Shown in pieces: positions 9,875 through 18,894 of a DNA stretch of 64,000 nucleotides (position 1 is the stretch's first letter; the number at the start of each line of letters is the position of its first letter). A program made the translations under genes and the position numbers. This DNA is from Gilliamella sp. WF3-4. Lineage in GTDB: Bacteria; Pseudomonadota; Gammaproteobacteria; Enterobacterales; Orbaceae. The notes below the pieces were generated by a model. That model did no database searches. It saw only the letters and a list, made by a program, of their open reading frames with translations, and had not been told where the DNA came from. The stretch covers positions 62,001-126,000 of the forward strand of contig NZ_LZGW01000001.1 of NCBI RefSeq assembly GCF_001690275.1. Reading direction: 5' to 3'.

Positions 9875-10351
9875 ATGAAGTTATTCAATTATAACTCTAT
9901 TATTTTAGCAGCTACGTTATCACTAACAGGGTGTATTTATGGTGATTTAGATAAAAGAGCAAGGATGGATATTTATGGGAACGTGGTTGAATATTGTGAA
10001 TCGAACCATTATGCATTTTGTGAGGTTTATGCGCAATGTTATCTCGATAATTTTAATCAACTATACGTTAATCAAGGATTGTTGAGTGCTACACTTAGTT
10101 CAGTATTAAAATTCTCTCCATTAGATTATAGCATAATGAATGCCAAAGACACAATGGATGCGCTCTATTCTAAATTAAAAGATAAAGAAAAAATAAATAG
10201 AGAAGACATAAGCTTAGATATTAGTTATCTGTTATATTCCCACAATCAATGTTCATCCATTATTGGTGCAAAACAGTACGATATTTCGCACTATTATCCC
10301 AAAATTGAAGAATCCATAGAAAGAAAAAGAAAGAAAATGAATAAAAAATAG
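9875..10351 (+). CDS. Lipoprotein, putative immunity protein (copy 2)
   Basis: 158 aa from ATG 9875, chosen because GGAGGAGG lies 6 nt upstream; an in-frame TTG at 9854 is less likely. Near-identical to copy 1 over the first 70 and last 55 residues, including lipobox LTGC and CSSIIGAKQYDIS, but the middle (about residues 73-105) is unrelated in sequence and shorter. Preceded by the effector remnant instead of an intact effector, so it is now an orphan immunity gene. Its middle region may give specificity for a different toxin variant. Confidence 0.75.
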   Translation: MKLFNYNSIILAATLSLTGCIYGDLDKRARMDIYGNVVEYCESNHYAFCEVYAQCYLDNFNQLYVNQGLLSATLSSVLKFSPLDYSIMNAKDTMDALYSKLKDKEKINREDISLDISYLLYSHNQCSSIIGAKQYDISHYYPKIEESIERKRKKMNKK

Positions 10352-10513
10352 CAAGCTAGTTAATTAAGGTAATATAAAGTTCTCAACTTTTACAACTGAA
10401 GGCCTGTTTTATTCGGGTTATAGTGCTGAAAAAAACAGAATAGTGAAACTTTTTTGTCTAAAGAAGTAACGAGATAAAATATAAGCAAATGTTAATTAAA
10501 ATGGAGGTAAGAA

Positions 10514-11041
10514 GTGAAATTATTAAGCTATAAAAGTATTATTTTTACAACAACCATAATATTACTTACTGGATGTGGTAATGATTATTTTGCTGTAGAG
10601 AAGAAGTCAAAAATTGAGATTAATGATAAAGTAACTAAATATTGTGAAGCTAATCATTATTCATTTTGCGAAATTTATGCACGCTGTTATAACAATGTTT
10701 CTAGCTACTTATCTTTAAGTGCAAAATATAGACTCAAATTTATATCAGAGGCAGCAAGTGATCCCCAATATTCGCCGAATAATACAATGGATATAGTTTA
10801 TTCCAAGTTAAAAGATAGTGAATCCAAATTAAAAGATGGCGAATCCAAATTAAAAAATAACAAAGAAGAATTGAAAGAAAACCTAATTTTATATTATAGT
10901 TTAGTATTATATCCTCATAATAAATGTTCATCAATTATTGGTGCAAAGCAGTATGATATTTCTCGCCACAATAATATTATTCAAAAATCATTGGATCGAA
11001 AGCGAAGTTGGGTAATAATTAAAAGAAAAAGGGATGAGTGA
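10514..11041 (+). CDS. Lipoprotein, putative immunity protein (copy 3, diverged)
   Basis: 175 aa from GTG 10514 with GGAGG upstream. Lipobox LTGC, then the same landmarks in diverged form (YCEANHYSFCEIYARCY and KCSSIIGAKQYDIS). The middle holds three tandem SKLK(D/N) heptad-like units at about residues 97-117, predicted helical. The C-terminus ends in a basic stretch. 162 nt separate it from copy 2 with no effector fragment visible. Likely another orphan immunity paralogue. Confidence 0.7.
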   Translation: MKLLSYKSIIFTTTIILLTGCGNDYFAVEKKSKIEINDKVTKYCEANHYSFCEIYARCYNNVSSYLSLSAKYRLKFISEAASDPQYSPNNTMDIVYSKLKDSESKLKDGESKLKNNKEELKENLILYYSLVLYPHNKCSSIIGAKQYDISRHNNIIQKSLDRKRSWVIIKRKRDE

Positions 11042-11156
11042 CAGTACAATAATTTTTAGGCATTGCTTGCGTTATTTACATGAGTTTGAGAAATGCTGTT
11101 ATTGTAATATCAACCTAAATTATTGGATGATTTGATGATTACTTTGACATTGAGCG

Positions 11157-11206
11157 ATATGATGAAAACATTTACGCTAACGTTTTCTGTAATGTTTTCA
11201 TCATAT
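11157..11206. repeat. 15-bp perfect inverted repeat
   Basis: Arms ATATGATGAAAACAT (11157-11171) and its complement (11192-11206) flank a 20-nt loop. It is in the 659-nt gene-free stretch 11042-11700. There is no T-run after either arm, so it is not a plain terminator; it could be a protein-binding site or remnant of a mobile element end. Confidence 0.6.
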
Positions 11207-11619
11207 TTGAAAGCTTGGCTATGCTTAGGATAATAAACGTGTTTATCCGATGTATTGTGAGTGAAAAGTTAACTTTAGAATAAAGCGTATTCCACTTTGA
11301 ACTACTGAAAAGTTTGTAAATACCCCATGGGGCATTAAATAATATGACTTCCATTGAAGATAACGCAATGAAACTGGTAAAGTAATTTTCTAGGTGTGTA
11401 GTAACTATGATACTATCCACTTTTTAGGTGATTTTTTTGTTAAAAATATTCAGGATTCTATACTGTTTCGTGATTAGTTGAGATTTAGCAGTACTTATTG
11501 TGATTTAGTAAAATGGTGGTGATATTTTTTAAAAAATGAAGTTTGAAAAAACTGTTAATTCCTACAAATAAATATCTAAACTATCATTGTTTGGACATAA
11601 AGAATGGCTATAAAACGAA

Positions 11620-11655
11620 TTAATCGCTATTTAAGTTTAATTAAATAGCGATTAA
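11620..11655. terminator. Bidirectional hairpin downstream of bamD
   Basis: Perfect 15-bp stem (TTAATCGCTATTTAA at 11620-11634 with its complement at 11641-11655, 6-nt loop). It lies 46 nt past the bamD stop on the minus strand. AT-rich, no strong T-run; probable transcription end for bamD and the immunity genes. Confidence 0.5.
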
Positions 11656-11700
11656 AGCCATACAAGATTATCCAAAGACAGGATCCTAAATTGAGGAAAT

Positions 11701-12495
11701 CTAACCGCCATTAAAAATGCTGGTAAAATATGATAAGAATGAACGTTGCTCTTCTTTCGGCATGTTGTGAAGATTTGCTTGGATCAGTGTATCAACTTTT
11801 TCGGTTTCGTTTACTAAGCCTAGTTCATTATAAGCATTACGCATTAATAGCAATGCTTTTTTAGTCGAATCGGTATCAGGGAACATCGTTAACATATCTG
11901 TCACACGATTAATTACCGCTACATAAGCACCGCGTTTAGTATAGAACTGCGCTATTTTCAACTGATAGCGGGCTAATCTGTTTTTCAAAAATACAAGGCG
12001 TTTTTGTGCATCGGCAGTATAGTGGCTGTTTGGAAAACTAGATACTAAGTAATTAAAGTCTTTAAATGCAGCAGCTGCATAATCTGCATCGCGGTCTGAG
12101 CGATCAACATTAAACCAGCCTTGAATCATATTATCGTCTTGTGCCATATTTGAAATGCCACGCATATAAATAATCCAATCTACATTAGGATGCGTTGGAT
12201 TTAATTTTAAAAATCGGTCGATTGAGGCAATCGCTAACGGAAAATCGGCAGACTTGTAGTAAGCATAAATTAAATCAAGTTGTACTTGTTGAGAATAAGG
12301 ACCAAATGGATAATTTTTGTCCATAGCCTCTAATATAGCAATACTGGATTTAATATTACCATTTTCAAGATCTGATTTCGCTTTATTATGAAGCTCAATT
12401 TCAGGCACATTTTCAACATCAGGTTTAGATGATGTACATCCAATTAACATGCCACTTAAAGCGATAGCTAACAAAGAGTGTAAACGCAATTTCAT
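11701..12495 (-). CDS. bamD: Outer membrane protein assembly factor BamD
   Basis: Lipoprotein of the BAM complex that inserts beta-barrel proteins into the outer membrane. 264 aa (E. coli 245). Signal peptide with lipobox LIGC (Cys 20), then TPR-type repeats: NGNIKSSIAILEAMDKNYPFGPYSQQVQLDLIYAYYKSADF fits the first, with PFGPYSQQ a strong BamD marker. It is divergent from rluD across 91 nt, the conserved arrangement in Enterobacterales. Confidence 0.97.
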   Translation of the reverse strand: MKLRLHSLLAIALSGMLIGCTSSKPDVENVPEIELHNKAKSDLENGNIKSSIAILEAMDKNYPFGPYSQQVQLDLIYAYYKSADFPLAIASIDRFLKLNPTHPNVDWIIYMRGISNMAQDDNMIQGWFNVDRSDRDADYAAAAFKDFNYLVSSFPNSHYTADAQKRLVFLKNRLARYQLKIAQFYTKRGAYVAVINRVTDMLTMFPDTDSTKKALLLMRNAYNELGLVNETEKVDTLIQANLHNMPKEEQRSFLSYFTSIFNGG

Positions 12496-12586
12496 TCAGT
12501 TTTAATCCAAATATAATTAAACATTAAAAGCTATGATTGGTATATAATACTCTAAAACAAAACAGCTTAAAATAGATAAATTACAC

Positions 12587-13561
12587 ATGCACGAGTTAAA
12601 ATTATCAACTGAAATAGAACAAAACCAGCTAGGAATGCGCTTAGATCAAGCATTATCAGCACTTTTCCCTGATTACTCACGATCTAGAATAAAAGATTGG
12701 ATTGTCAATAATAAAGTCACTGTCAACAATGTGATCGTCAATAAACCCAAAGAAAGAGTACTGGGTGGTGAAAAAATAATAATCAATGCCGAAATTGAAG
12801 AAGAAACCCATCACCAACCTGAAAATATAAAACTCGATGTAGTTTATGAAGATGACGATATTTTAGTGATCAACAAACCTCGAGATTTAGTGGTACATCC
12901 TGGCGCAGGTAACCCTAATGGTACAGTGCTCAATGCCTTGCTCTACCATTATCCAGAAATATCCCGAGTGCCGCGCGCAGGGATAGTGCATCGGCTCGAT
13001 AAAGATACCACGGGCTTAATGGTTGTTGCTAAAACTATTACTGCTCAAACGCACTTAGTTGAAGCGCTCCAACTACGCGAAATCACGCGCGAATACGAAG
13101 CTGTTGCTATGGGTATTATAACCGCAGGTGGCACAGTGGATCAGCCTATCACACGTCATCCAACTAAACGAACTCACATGGCTGTTTTTCCAACTGGCAA
13201 ACCTGCGGTTACACATTATCGAGTGATGGAAAAATATCGCTTGCACACACGCTTACGCTTAAGACTAGAAACAGGGCGAACTCATCAAATCCGAGTTCAT
13301 ATGGCCCATATTGCGCACCCACTAATTGGCGATCCTCTTTATGGTGGGCGTCCAAGGCCGCCAAAAGGTGCTAGCGACTTATTTATTCAAACGCTTCGTG
13401 ATTTTGATAGGCAAGCACTACATGCTACCATGTTGCGATTATTCCACCCAATTACAGGTGAACTGATGGAATGGCATGCGCCTATTCCTGATGATATGCA
13501 AAAATTGATTCAAGCATTGCAACAAGATACTGAACAACATAAAGATGAACTTGATTGGTGA
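12587..13561 (+). CDS. rluD: 23S rRNA pseudouridine(1911/1915/1917) synthase
   Basis: Isomerises three uridines in helix 69 of 23S rRNA, needed for ribosome assembly. 324 aa, family length. S4 RNA-binding domain at about residues 18-70 (GMRLDQALSALFPDYSRSRI), catalytic Asp in HRLDKDTTG near residue 142, and the RTHQIRVH motif near residue 232. pgeF starts 5 nt after the stop, so the two are co-transcribed. Confidence 0.97.
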   Translation: MHELKLSTEIEQNQLGMRLDQALSALFPDYSRSRIKDWIVNNKVTVNNVIVNKPKERVLGGEKIIINAEIEEETHHQPENIKLDVVYEDDDILVINKPRDLVVHPGAGNPNGTVLNALLYHYPEISRVPRAGIVHRLDKDTTGLMVVAKTITAQTHLVEALQLREITREYEAVAMGIITAGGTVDQPITRHPTKRTHMAVFPTGKPAVTHYRVMEKYRLHTRLRLRLETGRTHQIRVHMAHIAHPLIGDPLYGGRPRPPKGASDLFIQTLRDFDRQALHATMLRLFHPITGELMEWHAPIPDDMQKLIQALQQDTEQHKDELDW

Positions 13562-13566
13562 TAAAT

Positions 13567-14337
13567 ATGATTAAATCGATTTACCCATATTGGACGGCGC
13601 CAAAAAATATTCGTGCCTTTACTACAACACGTAGTGGCGGTGTTAGCTTAGCATCATTTGCAAGTTTAAATATGGGTGATCGAACGGGGGATAACGTAGA
13701 AGATGTTGCGGAAAATCGCCGTCGCATTATGCAAGCGGAACAAATACCTAGCGAACCGCATTGGCTAATACAAACCCACAGCACCACAGTACTTGATATC
13801 TCACAAATGCCATTACAACCGCCAACAGCTAACATCGATTTGAATCAAACACTTGAAGCCGATGCGTCATATACTAATCAACCCAAACAAGTTAGTGTAG
13901 TACTAACCGCAGACTGTATGCCTGTATTATTTTGCACAACAAATGGTGACGAAGTCGCCGCAACCCATGCAGGTTGGCGAGGATTATGTAATGGTATATT
14001 AGAAGAAACGGTTAAGAAATTTGCCTGCTCGCCAGCAAATATCATTGCTTGGTTAGGCCCTACTATCAGTGCCAAAAAGTTTGAAGTCGGTATTGAAGTT
14101 AAACAGCAATTTGAAAAAGTCGATAAAAAAGCACAATTTGCGTTCAAATTAATCAATCCTACAGAACAAAAGTACCTAGCCGACCTTTATTTAATTGCTA
14201 AACAGCGCTTACAAATGATGGGAATAACGCAAATTTTTGGTGGCGATTATTGCACTTATATTGAGCAAGATAAATTCTTTTCGTACCGTCGTGAAAACAG
14301 AACTGGCAGAATGGCATCAATGATTTGGTTTGAGTAA
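13567..14337 (+). CDS. pgeF: Polyphenol oxidase family/purine nucleoside phosphorylase YfiH (PgeF)
   Basis: Cu/Zn-dependent multicopper-like enzyme; the E. coli homologue removes mis-incorporated L-Ser from peptidoglycan precursors and acts on purine nucleosides. 256 aa from ATG 13567; an in-frame upstream TTG at 13555 overlaps rluD and is not needed. Metal-site motifs: QTHSTTV (about residue 70), TADCMPVLF (about 116) and THAGWRGL (about 133), with the Cys and His ligands intact. Coupled to rluD, as in E. coli. Confidence 0.95.
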   Translation: MIKSIYPYWTAPKNIRAFTTTRSGGVSLASFASLNMGDRTGDNVEDVAENRRRIMQAEQIPSEPHWLIQTHSTTVLDISQMPLQPPTANIDLNQTLEADASYTNQPKQVSVVLTADCMPVLFCTTNGDEVAATHAGWRGLCNGILEETVKKFACSPANIIAWLGPTISAKKFEVGIEVKQQFEKVDKKAQFAFKLINPTEQKYLADLYLIAKQRLQMMGITQIFGGDYCTYIEQDKFFSYRRENRTGRMASMIWFE

Positions 14338-14842
14338 AAAGTAATCAAAACAGCTCTTATACTGTCGATGACATGTTTTGATATCGAATAGAGCACGGCA
14401 TGAGCCTTTGTAGGCAAAAGCTGTTGATTTTTATAAAAATAAAAACTTTAATAAAATCAATGGTTTTTCTGAATGATTTTTTAAGGGAAAAAGTGTTTAT
14501 TTTGAGGGAGATTTTCGGGCGTTTTCATCAATAGCAAGAAGAACAAGTTTTATTGGCAAATGTAAAATGCTCTCAAAATAATGATAATAGAATACTTCAT
14601 CCCAAGAATTTGTCGATGCAATCAAAACACAAAACACTAGCGTTTTAACCTTTCTAAAATTTGTGCTGTTTTTATAAACAAAATTTACAAAAAACAATCT
14701 AAAAACACACAAAAAAGTAGCGAAAAAAATTTTAGTAATTATAATTTATTTGATCAAAAAACGGATCGAACAAGCGATATTATACGCAGAATAAGTGATT
14801 AATATAAAATAAAACAAAACATTATGTAATAGGAAAAACGTA
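14338..14842. other. Intergenic region between pgeF and the adhesin gene
   Basis: 505 nt without a supportable gene. A weak antisense 71-codon frame (14497-14712) has no SD and no recognisable product. The last 100 nt are very AT-rich and end with AGGA before the adhesin ATG, so the adhesin promoter is probably here. Confidence 0.5.
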
Positions 14843-16321
14843 ATGCAGTATTCTTTTAGTCCTCAGTATTGGCTGTTCTTGGTCTTCAATCTTTTAGCTA
14901 GTCTCAAAAATTACTTTTATATATGCAATTTAATTAAACCCACAACATTAAACTTTTCGTTAAGGCAAAAATGGTTATTGTTACCGTGGCTGTTGTTATG
15001 TTCATTGACTGCACAGGCACTATCGGCAAAAAGCACGAACATTATAGAGGGTAGTGCGCCGTATTTGACATTCGACGGTGGGCGGACAAAGGCCACAAAT
15101 ATGGATATGTTGTTAAGTATCAAGTTATCAGACGATCGAGTTTTTACTCCTCAAACAAATACTTCAAGTGCCACGAATCCTATCAGGTTACCTAATGTTG
15201 GTGAGAGTTTTGCTAACATTGACATGTTTGTGCCAGTTAATACCAATTCAATCGCTTTAAACTCACTTATCGGCCCGCCAAATAATTATTGGCGTGATGA
15301 TGATGGTGACGGTCAAGGCGTTAATGAGGTTAGTGCGACTGGAGCGCTAACCGTCTCAATTACGGATAAAAATAACCAATTAGTAGCGCGTAATAAGGTA
15401 TTAACAGCACATGATGCTCCTTATAAAGTAACATTAGCCAATACTAGTGGCACTTTAAGTACACGCTACGGTGTTCCTAATAGTAGCCCCTTTAACGCTA
15501 GTAGCGCAACCTATTATATTAGCCCAAAGGTATCACCGCAGGTGAGCTTTGTACGTCCTTATTTAGAACATGGTATAAGAGAGAATGCGGGTCCGCCATC
15601 CATATGGAATCCTGAGAAGGGTTTTCTCGTTCAGTCTACTAACCCATCATCTTATGATTTAAACTTTCCTACTACTGGGGCACATTATTTGTACTTTGAT
15701 TTAGATATTGTTGGTAGTGAACCGTTATCATGGGATTCTGTCACCCATAGTGGTATTACTGCAATAATGATGCCTGATCTATCAGGTACAAGCGTGCGTG
15801 TCACTTTAATTGGTCCTCACGCTACTTCAACGGAGTGGAATTCAAGTTCTCCAGGTAATATACTTCGCCCGTCTTTACCTGCAACATTCGAGTTAGTCGG
15901 CCGAGATAGTGGTGGTAACGCCGTTATCAAGTATGGATTTGTATTAAAGCAGTGGTTCGTCAACCGTGGAAGTAAATATGATTCAGCTTCTAATCAAGAA
16001 GCTTGGTGTAATAGCATAGGTTATAGTCTGCCTAGGGTAAGAGATTTAACTAATGCGAGTGATTTGTATGGTGATGGCTTCATTGGTGCTACTCCTTCTT
16101 CTTCAGATAATTATTACCAGCGCCACATTAATGCTGGCTTTTTCACCGAGTGGGGTAGCATGGGCTCTTACCCGAGTGCTCGTTTTACCTACTACGGTTG
16201 CTGGACTAGTGACACGGCGGGTAGCTCTCAGTTCGATGTGTTATCGAACATTGGTGAAGTCAGCAAGGGCGAACCGAAAAGCAATCGTTTTGTTGTTTGC
16301 GCCTCTTCCCTTAGACCTTAG
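14843..16321 (+). CDS. Predicted surface adhesin, DUF823-like domain protein
   Basis: 492 aa. Residues about 40-62 (LRQKWLLLPWLLLCSLTAQALSA) look like a signal peptide, preceded by an unusual 40-residue extension; translation might really begin further in, but no better start with SD is seen. The mature part is rich in Ser, Thr, Asn and Gly and beta strands, with the calcium-loop-like DDDGDGQG near residue 152. The C-terminal third (WCNSIGYSLPRVRDLTNAS to the end, with a few Cys) resembles the adhesion domain found in intimin/SinH-like proteins of enterics and common in Gilliamella. No beta-barrel anchor is present, so how it is held at the surface is unclear. Family assignment is from memory of the pattern. 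Confidence 0.6.
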   Translation: MQYSFSPQYWLFLVFNLLASLKNYFYICNLIKPTTLNFSLRQKWLLLPWLLLCSLTAQALSAKSTNIIEGSAPYLTFDGGRTKATNMDMLLSIKLSDDRVFTPQTNTSSATNPIRLPNVGESFANIDMFVPVNTNSIALNSLIGPPNNYWRDDDGDGQGVNEVSATGALTVSITDKNNQLVARNKVLTAHDAPYKVTLANTSGTLSTRYGVPNSSPFNASSATYYISPKVSPQVSFVRPYLEHGIRENAGPPSIWNPEKGFLVQSTNPSSYDLNFPTTGAHYLYFDLDIVGSEPLSWDSVTHSGITAIMMPDLSGTSVRVTLIGPHATSTEWNSSSPGNILRPSLPATFELVGRDSGGNAVIKYGFVLKQWFVNRGSKYDSASNQEAWCNSIGYSLPRVRDLTNASDLYGDGFIGATPSSSDNYYQRHINAGFFTEWGSMGSYPSARFTYYGCWTSDTAGSSQFDVLSNIGEVSKGEPKSNRFVVCASSLRP

Positions 16322-16765
16322 TCCTTATTTTTTAATCCTTGGACGTGAGGAGATAGCGCAAATAGGGTTAAGTCGCTAGTGAATGGTTGCATCGCCAAAA
16401 GTAAATTTTGAGCTTAAGCTTACGAAGCGGGCGAGTAAAATAAAGCATTTGGTTGCGTAAGCGACCAAATTGCGCAGCCGATAATGCAATTTGGCTGTGT
16501 TGGTTTGGGGAAAATGGATTATTAGGTTGATATGCGCACTTCAATTGCCGTGGATAAGAATGTGGTTGAGGATAATACCTTTCTGAGTGATTACAGAAAG
16601 AGGATAAACCGTCCTGTTGGTAAGCTGATTACAATATCAATATTTACCCTTTTTATTTTCATCATAGAGAAATTTTTCCTTTTTAACTATACTATTTTAT
16701 AGGAAGATAGCTATTCAATCATTACTAAAGGGAAAAAGACCAAAATAGCTAATAAGGTGAAATGT
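16322..16765. other. Intergenic region with GNRA-capped hairpin
   Basis: 444 nt without a gene. At 16447-16470 there is a 10-bp hairpin ATTTGGTTGC/GCGACCAAAT closed by a GTAA loop, followed at once by a second AATTGC/GCAATT inverted pair. GC content around 16430-16500 is higher than the flanks. Could be a small RNA or the remains of a lost gene; nothing firmer can be said. Confidence 0.35.
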
Positions 16766-16984
16766 ATGAAAGAATATAGTTGGGTTTGGGTTTTTAAGAA
16801 AGACGGGGTATCAACGGTATCTGCTGTTTTTTCATCACTTGAAAATGCGGACAATTGGATAAAATTTAATAAATTAACGAGCATGTTAACTAAGATGCCA
16901 ATAGATATTGGTGGTTATGATTGGTGTATTGAAAATAATGAGCCAATGCTTGAGCACTACCATTACCAAAAAGGTGTTAGATAA
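16766..16984 (+). CDS. Small DUF7710-like protein
   Basis: 72 aa from ATG 16766, which has AAGGTG at good distance; the frame also offers GTG at 16757. Pattern WVWVFKKDG...AVFSSLENADNWIKFNKLTSMLTKMPIDIGGYDW matches small cytosolic proteins of the DUF7710 type, often found among toxin-immunity clusters. Function unknown. It is followed by an Imm10-like gene, so an immunity role is plausible but is inference. Confidence 0.6.
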   Translation: MKEYSWVWVFKKDGVSTVSAVFSSLENADNWIKFNKLTSMLTKMPIDIGGYDWCIENNEPMLEHYHYQKGVR

Positions 16985-17123
16985 TCGTCATGTTAAGGTT
17001 ATTTAGGTCATTGTTATTTAGGAGATTGTTATTTGGGAGATTGCAATTTAAGCCATTATAGGCATTAGCAAATATGATAGCTAGTGTAAATATATCTGGT
17101 GTAAATGTTGTAAGGAAAATAAC

Positions 17124-17525
17124 ATGCAAGAAGATCAACGTGTTGATAATATGTTGAACTGTGAAGTAAGGTTTTTAGCAACAACCGTTAATTGCTATAC
17201 CGAAGATGAAGTGCTTATTATTGGAATGGGTAACGATCCTGTATCACCAGATCATTATTTGATTCTTTCTAGATTTAATGATGGTGAAGTAGATAAGTCA
17301 ATAGGCATTCAAACACATCTAACTGAAATGGAAATATCTAGTGCAATTAACAGTATTGTGTTGAAAGCCAATATACTTACTATAGCAATAAATAAGCATA
17401 AAGTTGATGAAGTGAAAGTCAAAAAAATAGTGGTTGAATTTGGCCAAATAGATCAAACTTTGTTAATAAAATATATTAACGATATTTTTCTTAATAGTTC
17501 AGTAAAAGTAATGATTAATAGATAA
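17124..17525 (+). CDS. Putative Imm10-family immunity protein
   Basis: 133 aa, cytosolic, no signal peptide. AAGGAAAATAAC precedes the ATG. The pattern EVLIIGMGNDPVSPDHYLILSR followed by GIQTHLTEMEISSAINSI and ILTIAINK resembles Imm10 immunity proteins of polymorphic toxin systems (beta-rich, ending in a strand before a short helix). No cognate toxin is in the window; an orphan immunity gene kept for defence against neighbours is the likely reading. Family call is by eye. Confidence 0.5.
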   Translation: MQEDQRVDNMLNCEVRFLATTVNCYTEDEVLIIGMGNDPVSPDHYLILSRFNDGEVDKSIGIQTHLTEMEISSAINSIVLKANILTIAINKHKVDEVKVKKIVVEFGQIDQTLLIKYINDIFLNSSVKVMINR

Positions 17526-17627
17526 AAATTAATAGATTTTTGGCAAATTTTATTGGTATTAAAAAAATAGGTATTAACGATAATTGCTGGAAATTATTCT
17601 TTATTGTTCAATATTCACTCAATACTA

Positions 17628-18347
17628 TTAATAATTATAATCATGTTTGTATTTCGCTGAATTATCAATCACGTTATTTTTAGGTAATTGAGGCGCTTTA
17701 TCATATAGTTTGTAATCAATAAGATAAGATCCCCAAAAATTACTTTTAATGGTTACCAATAATTTTTTAGGGTAAATATCAGCGTCATTTTTTGTAAATG
17801 GTAGAAAAAATTTTTTTGATGTATATGGATCATGAATTTTTATACCGTTAGCGTAGCGGTGATAGTGCCGTTTTTGGGGCCCCGGTGTTGTAATTTCATA
17901 ATCTGTCAAATACTCATATGTATTTCCCGGGTAGAGATGAACTAAATTGATTGGTAGGCAAATTGCAATAAAAAGCGAGCATAGAAAAAATTGAAAAAAA
18001 TGCCCTAGCAAGAATTTAATTCTTTCCCACCGTGGTATTGGAACTTTCACCGCAATTAAATTTGGTTTAGTCATTAAATAAAAGAAGAGAGCGATAATAA
18101 AACTAATTACTATCGAAAAAATGCAGTAACTAGTATTAAAAAAATCTGAAAGAATTGTTTCCCTACCTACTTTGAATGAGCAATAAATCCAGTTAATGAC
18201 TAGTAAAATATAAAAAGCAATCATTATAATTTTATATACAGCATTATATCGAAATCGAATATTTCCATCGCTGGAAAGTGGCTTAAAGGTTTTTTTTTGA
18301 ATGTTATCAATAGCATCAATACGATAATTTTTAAATTTTTGTTCCAT
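17628..18347 (-). CDS. Hypothetical inner-membrane protein
   Basis: 239 aa, not recognised. Three hydrophobic segments are visible: about residues 39-58 (KIIMIAFYILLVINWIYCSF), 74-93 (FSIVISFIIALFFYLM) and 112-131 (LGHFFQFFLCSLFIAICLPI). The C-terminal 105 residues are polar with many Tyr and Lys and probably soluble. ORF is clearly coding by length, and lies 29 nt from priC on the same strand. Very AT-rich codon use suggests an accessory gene. Confidence 0.65.
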   Translation of the reverse strand: MEQKFKNYRIDAIDNIQKKTFKPLSSDGNIRFRYNAVYKIIMIAFYILLVINWIYCSFKVGRETILSDFFNTSYCIFSIVISFIIALFFYLMTKPNLIAVKVPIPRWERIKFLLGHFFQFFLCSLFIAICLPINLVHLYPGNTYEYLTDYEITTPGPQKRHYHRYANGIKIHDPYTSKKFFLPFTKNDADIYPKKLLVTIKSNFWGSYLIDYKLYDKAPQLPKNNVIDNSAKYKHDYNY

Positions 18348-18376
18348 AAATTTTCACGACTTATTTTAATCTATGT

Positions 18377-18889
18377 TTATTCAGCTAAATTTCCATCATT
18401 TTCCATTTCTAATTCAATCTTGTTAATGGCTTGTTCACAGCGGTAGATGCGGTTATCAAGCGCAGCAATTTTGCTTTGGTTGATCACATCAGGTGATAAT
18501 TCTAGTTCATATTTCATCTCTTGTAATCGACGCAAATAATCTAAATGGCGCATGTGCTTTTGGGCTAATGTTTCTTCAAAAATGATTTTTAGATCTTTGC
18601 GACGTAAGTTGTGGGTAGCAAGTTCGCGTGTTAGGGCGGCAATTTGGTTGACTAATGTATCTGATAAAAAGGTGATTTGTTCAACTTTTTCTGATTTGAT
18701 ATTAGCCATTAACGCTTGATATGTTTGTTTGATCTTTTCAAGATAAAATGCTTTGTCTGTGACAATGTTATTGGTTTGAAATAATTGTTCGTCAAAATAA
18801 GGCTCTTGATATTGTTGTTCGTTGGCTAAACTGATTTGCTGTTCAAGTCGGTCAATTTGATTTTGTAGAGTATTAATTAAATCTGCCAT
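18377..18889 (-). CDS. priC: Primosomal replication protein N'' (PriC)
   Basis: Helps reload DnaB at stalled replication forks. 170 aa, almost wholly helical with coiled-coil stretches; the KIKQTYQALMANI and RLQEMKYELE segments and the length agree with PriC. It is 5 nt downstream of yfbV. Identification is by pattern of a fast-evolving family, so moderate. Confidence 0.75.
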   Translation of the reverse strand: MADLINTLQNQIDRLEQQISLANEQQYQEPYFDEQLFQTNNIVTDKAFYLEKIKQTYQALMANIKSEKVEQITFLSDTLVNQIAALTRELATHNLRRKDLKIIFEETLAQKHMRHLDYLRRLQEMKYELELSPDVINQSKIAALDNRIYRCEQAINKIELEMENDGNLAE

Positions 18890-18894
18890 GGATA

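Noticed and set aside
11172-11420. 82-codon minus-strand frame
   Set aside because: No SD, composition not protein-like, and it covers half of an inverted repeat.
14497-14712. 71-codon minus-strand frame
   Set aside because: No start signal and low-complexity AT-rich sequence.
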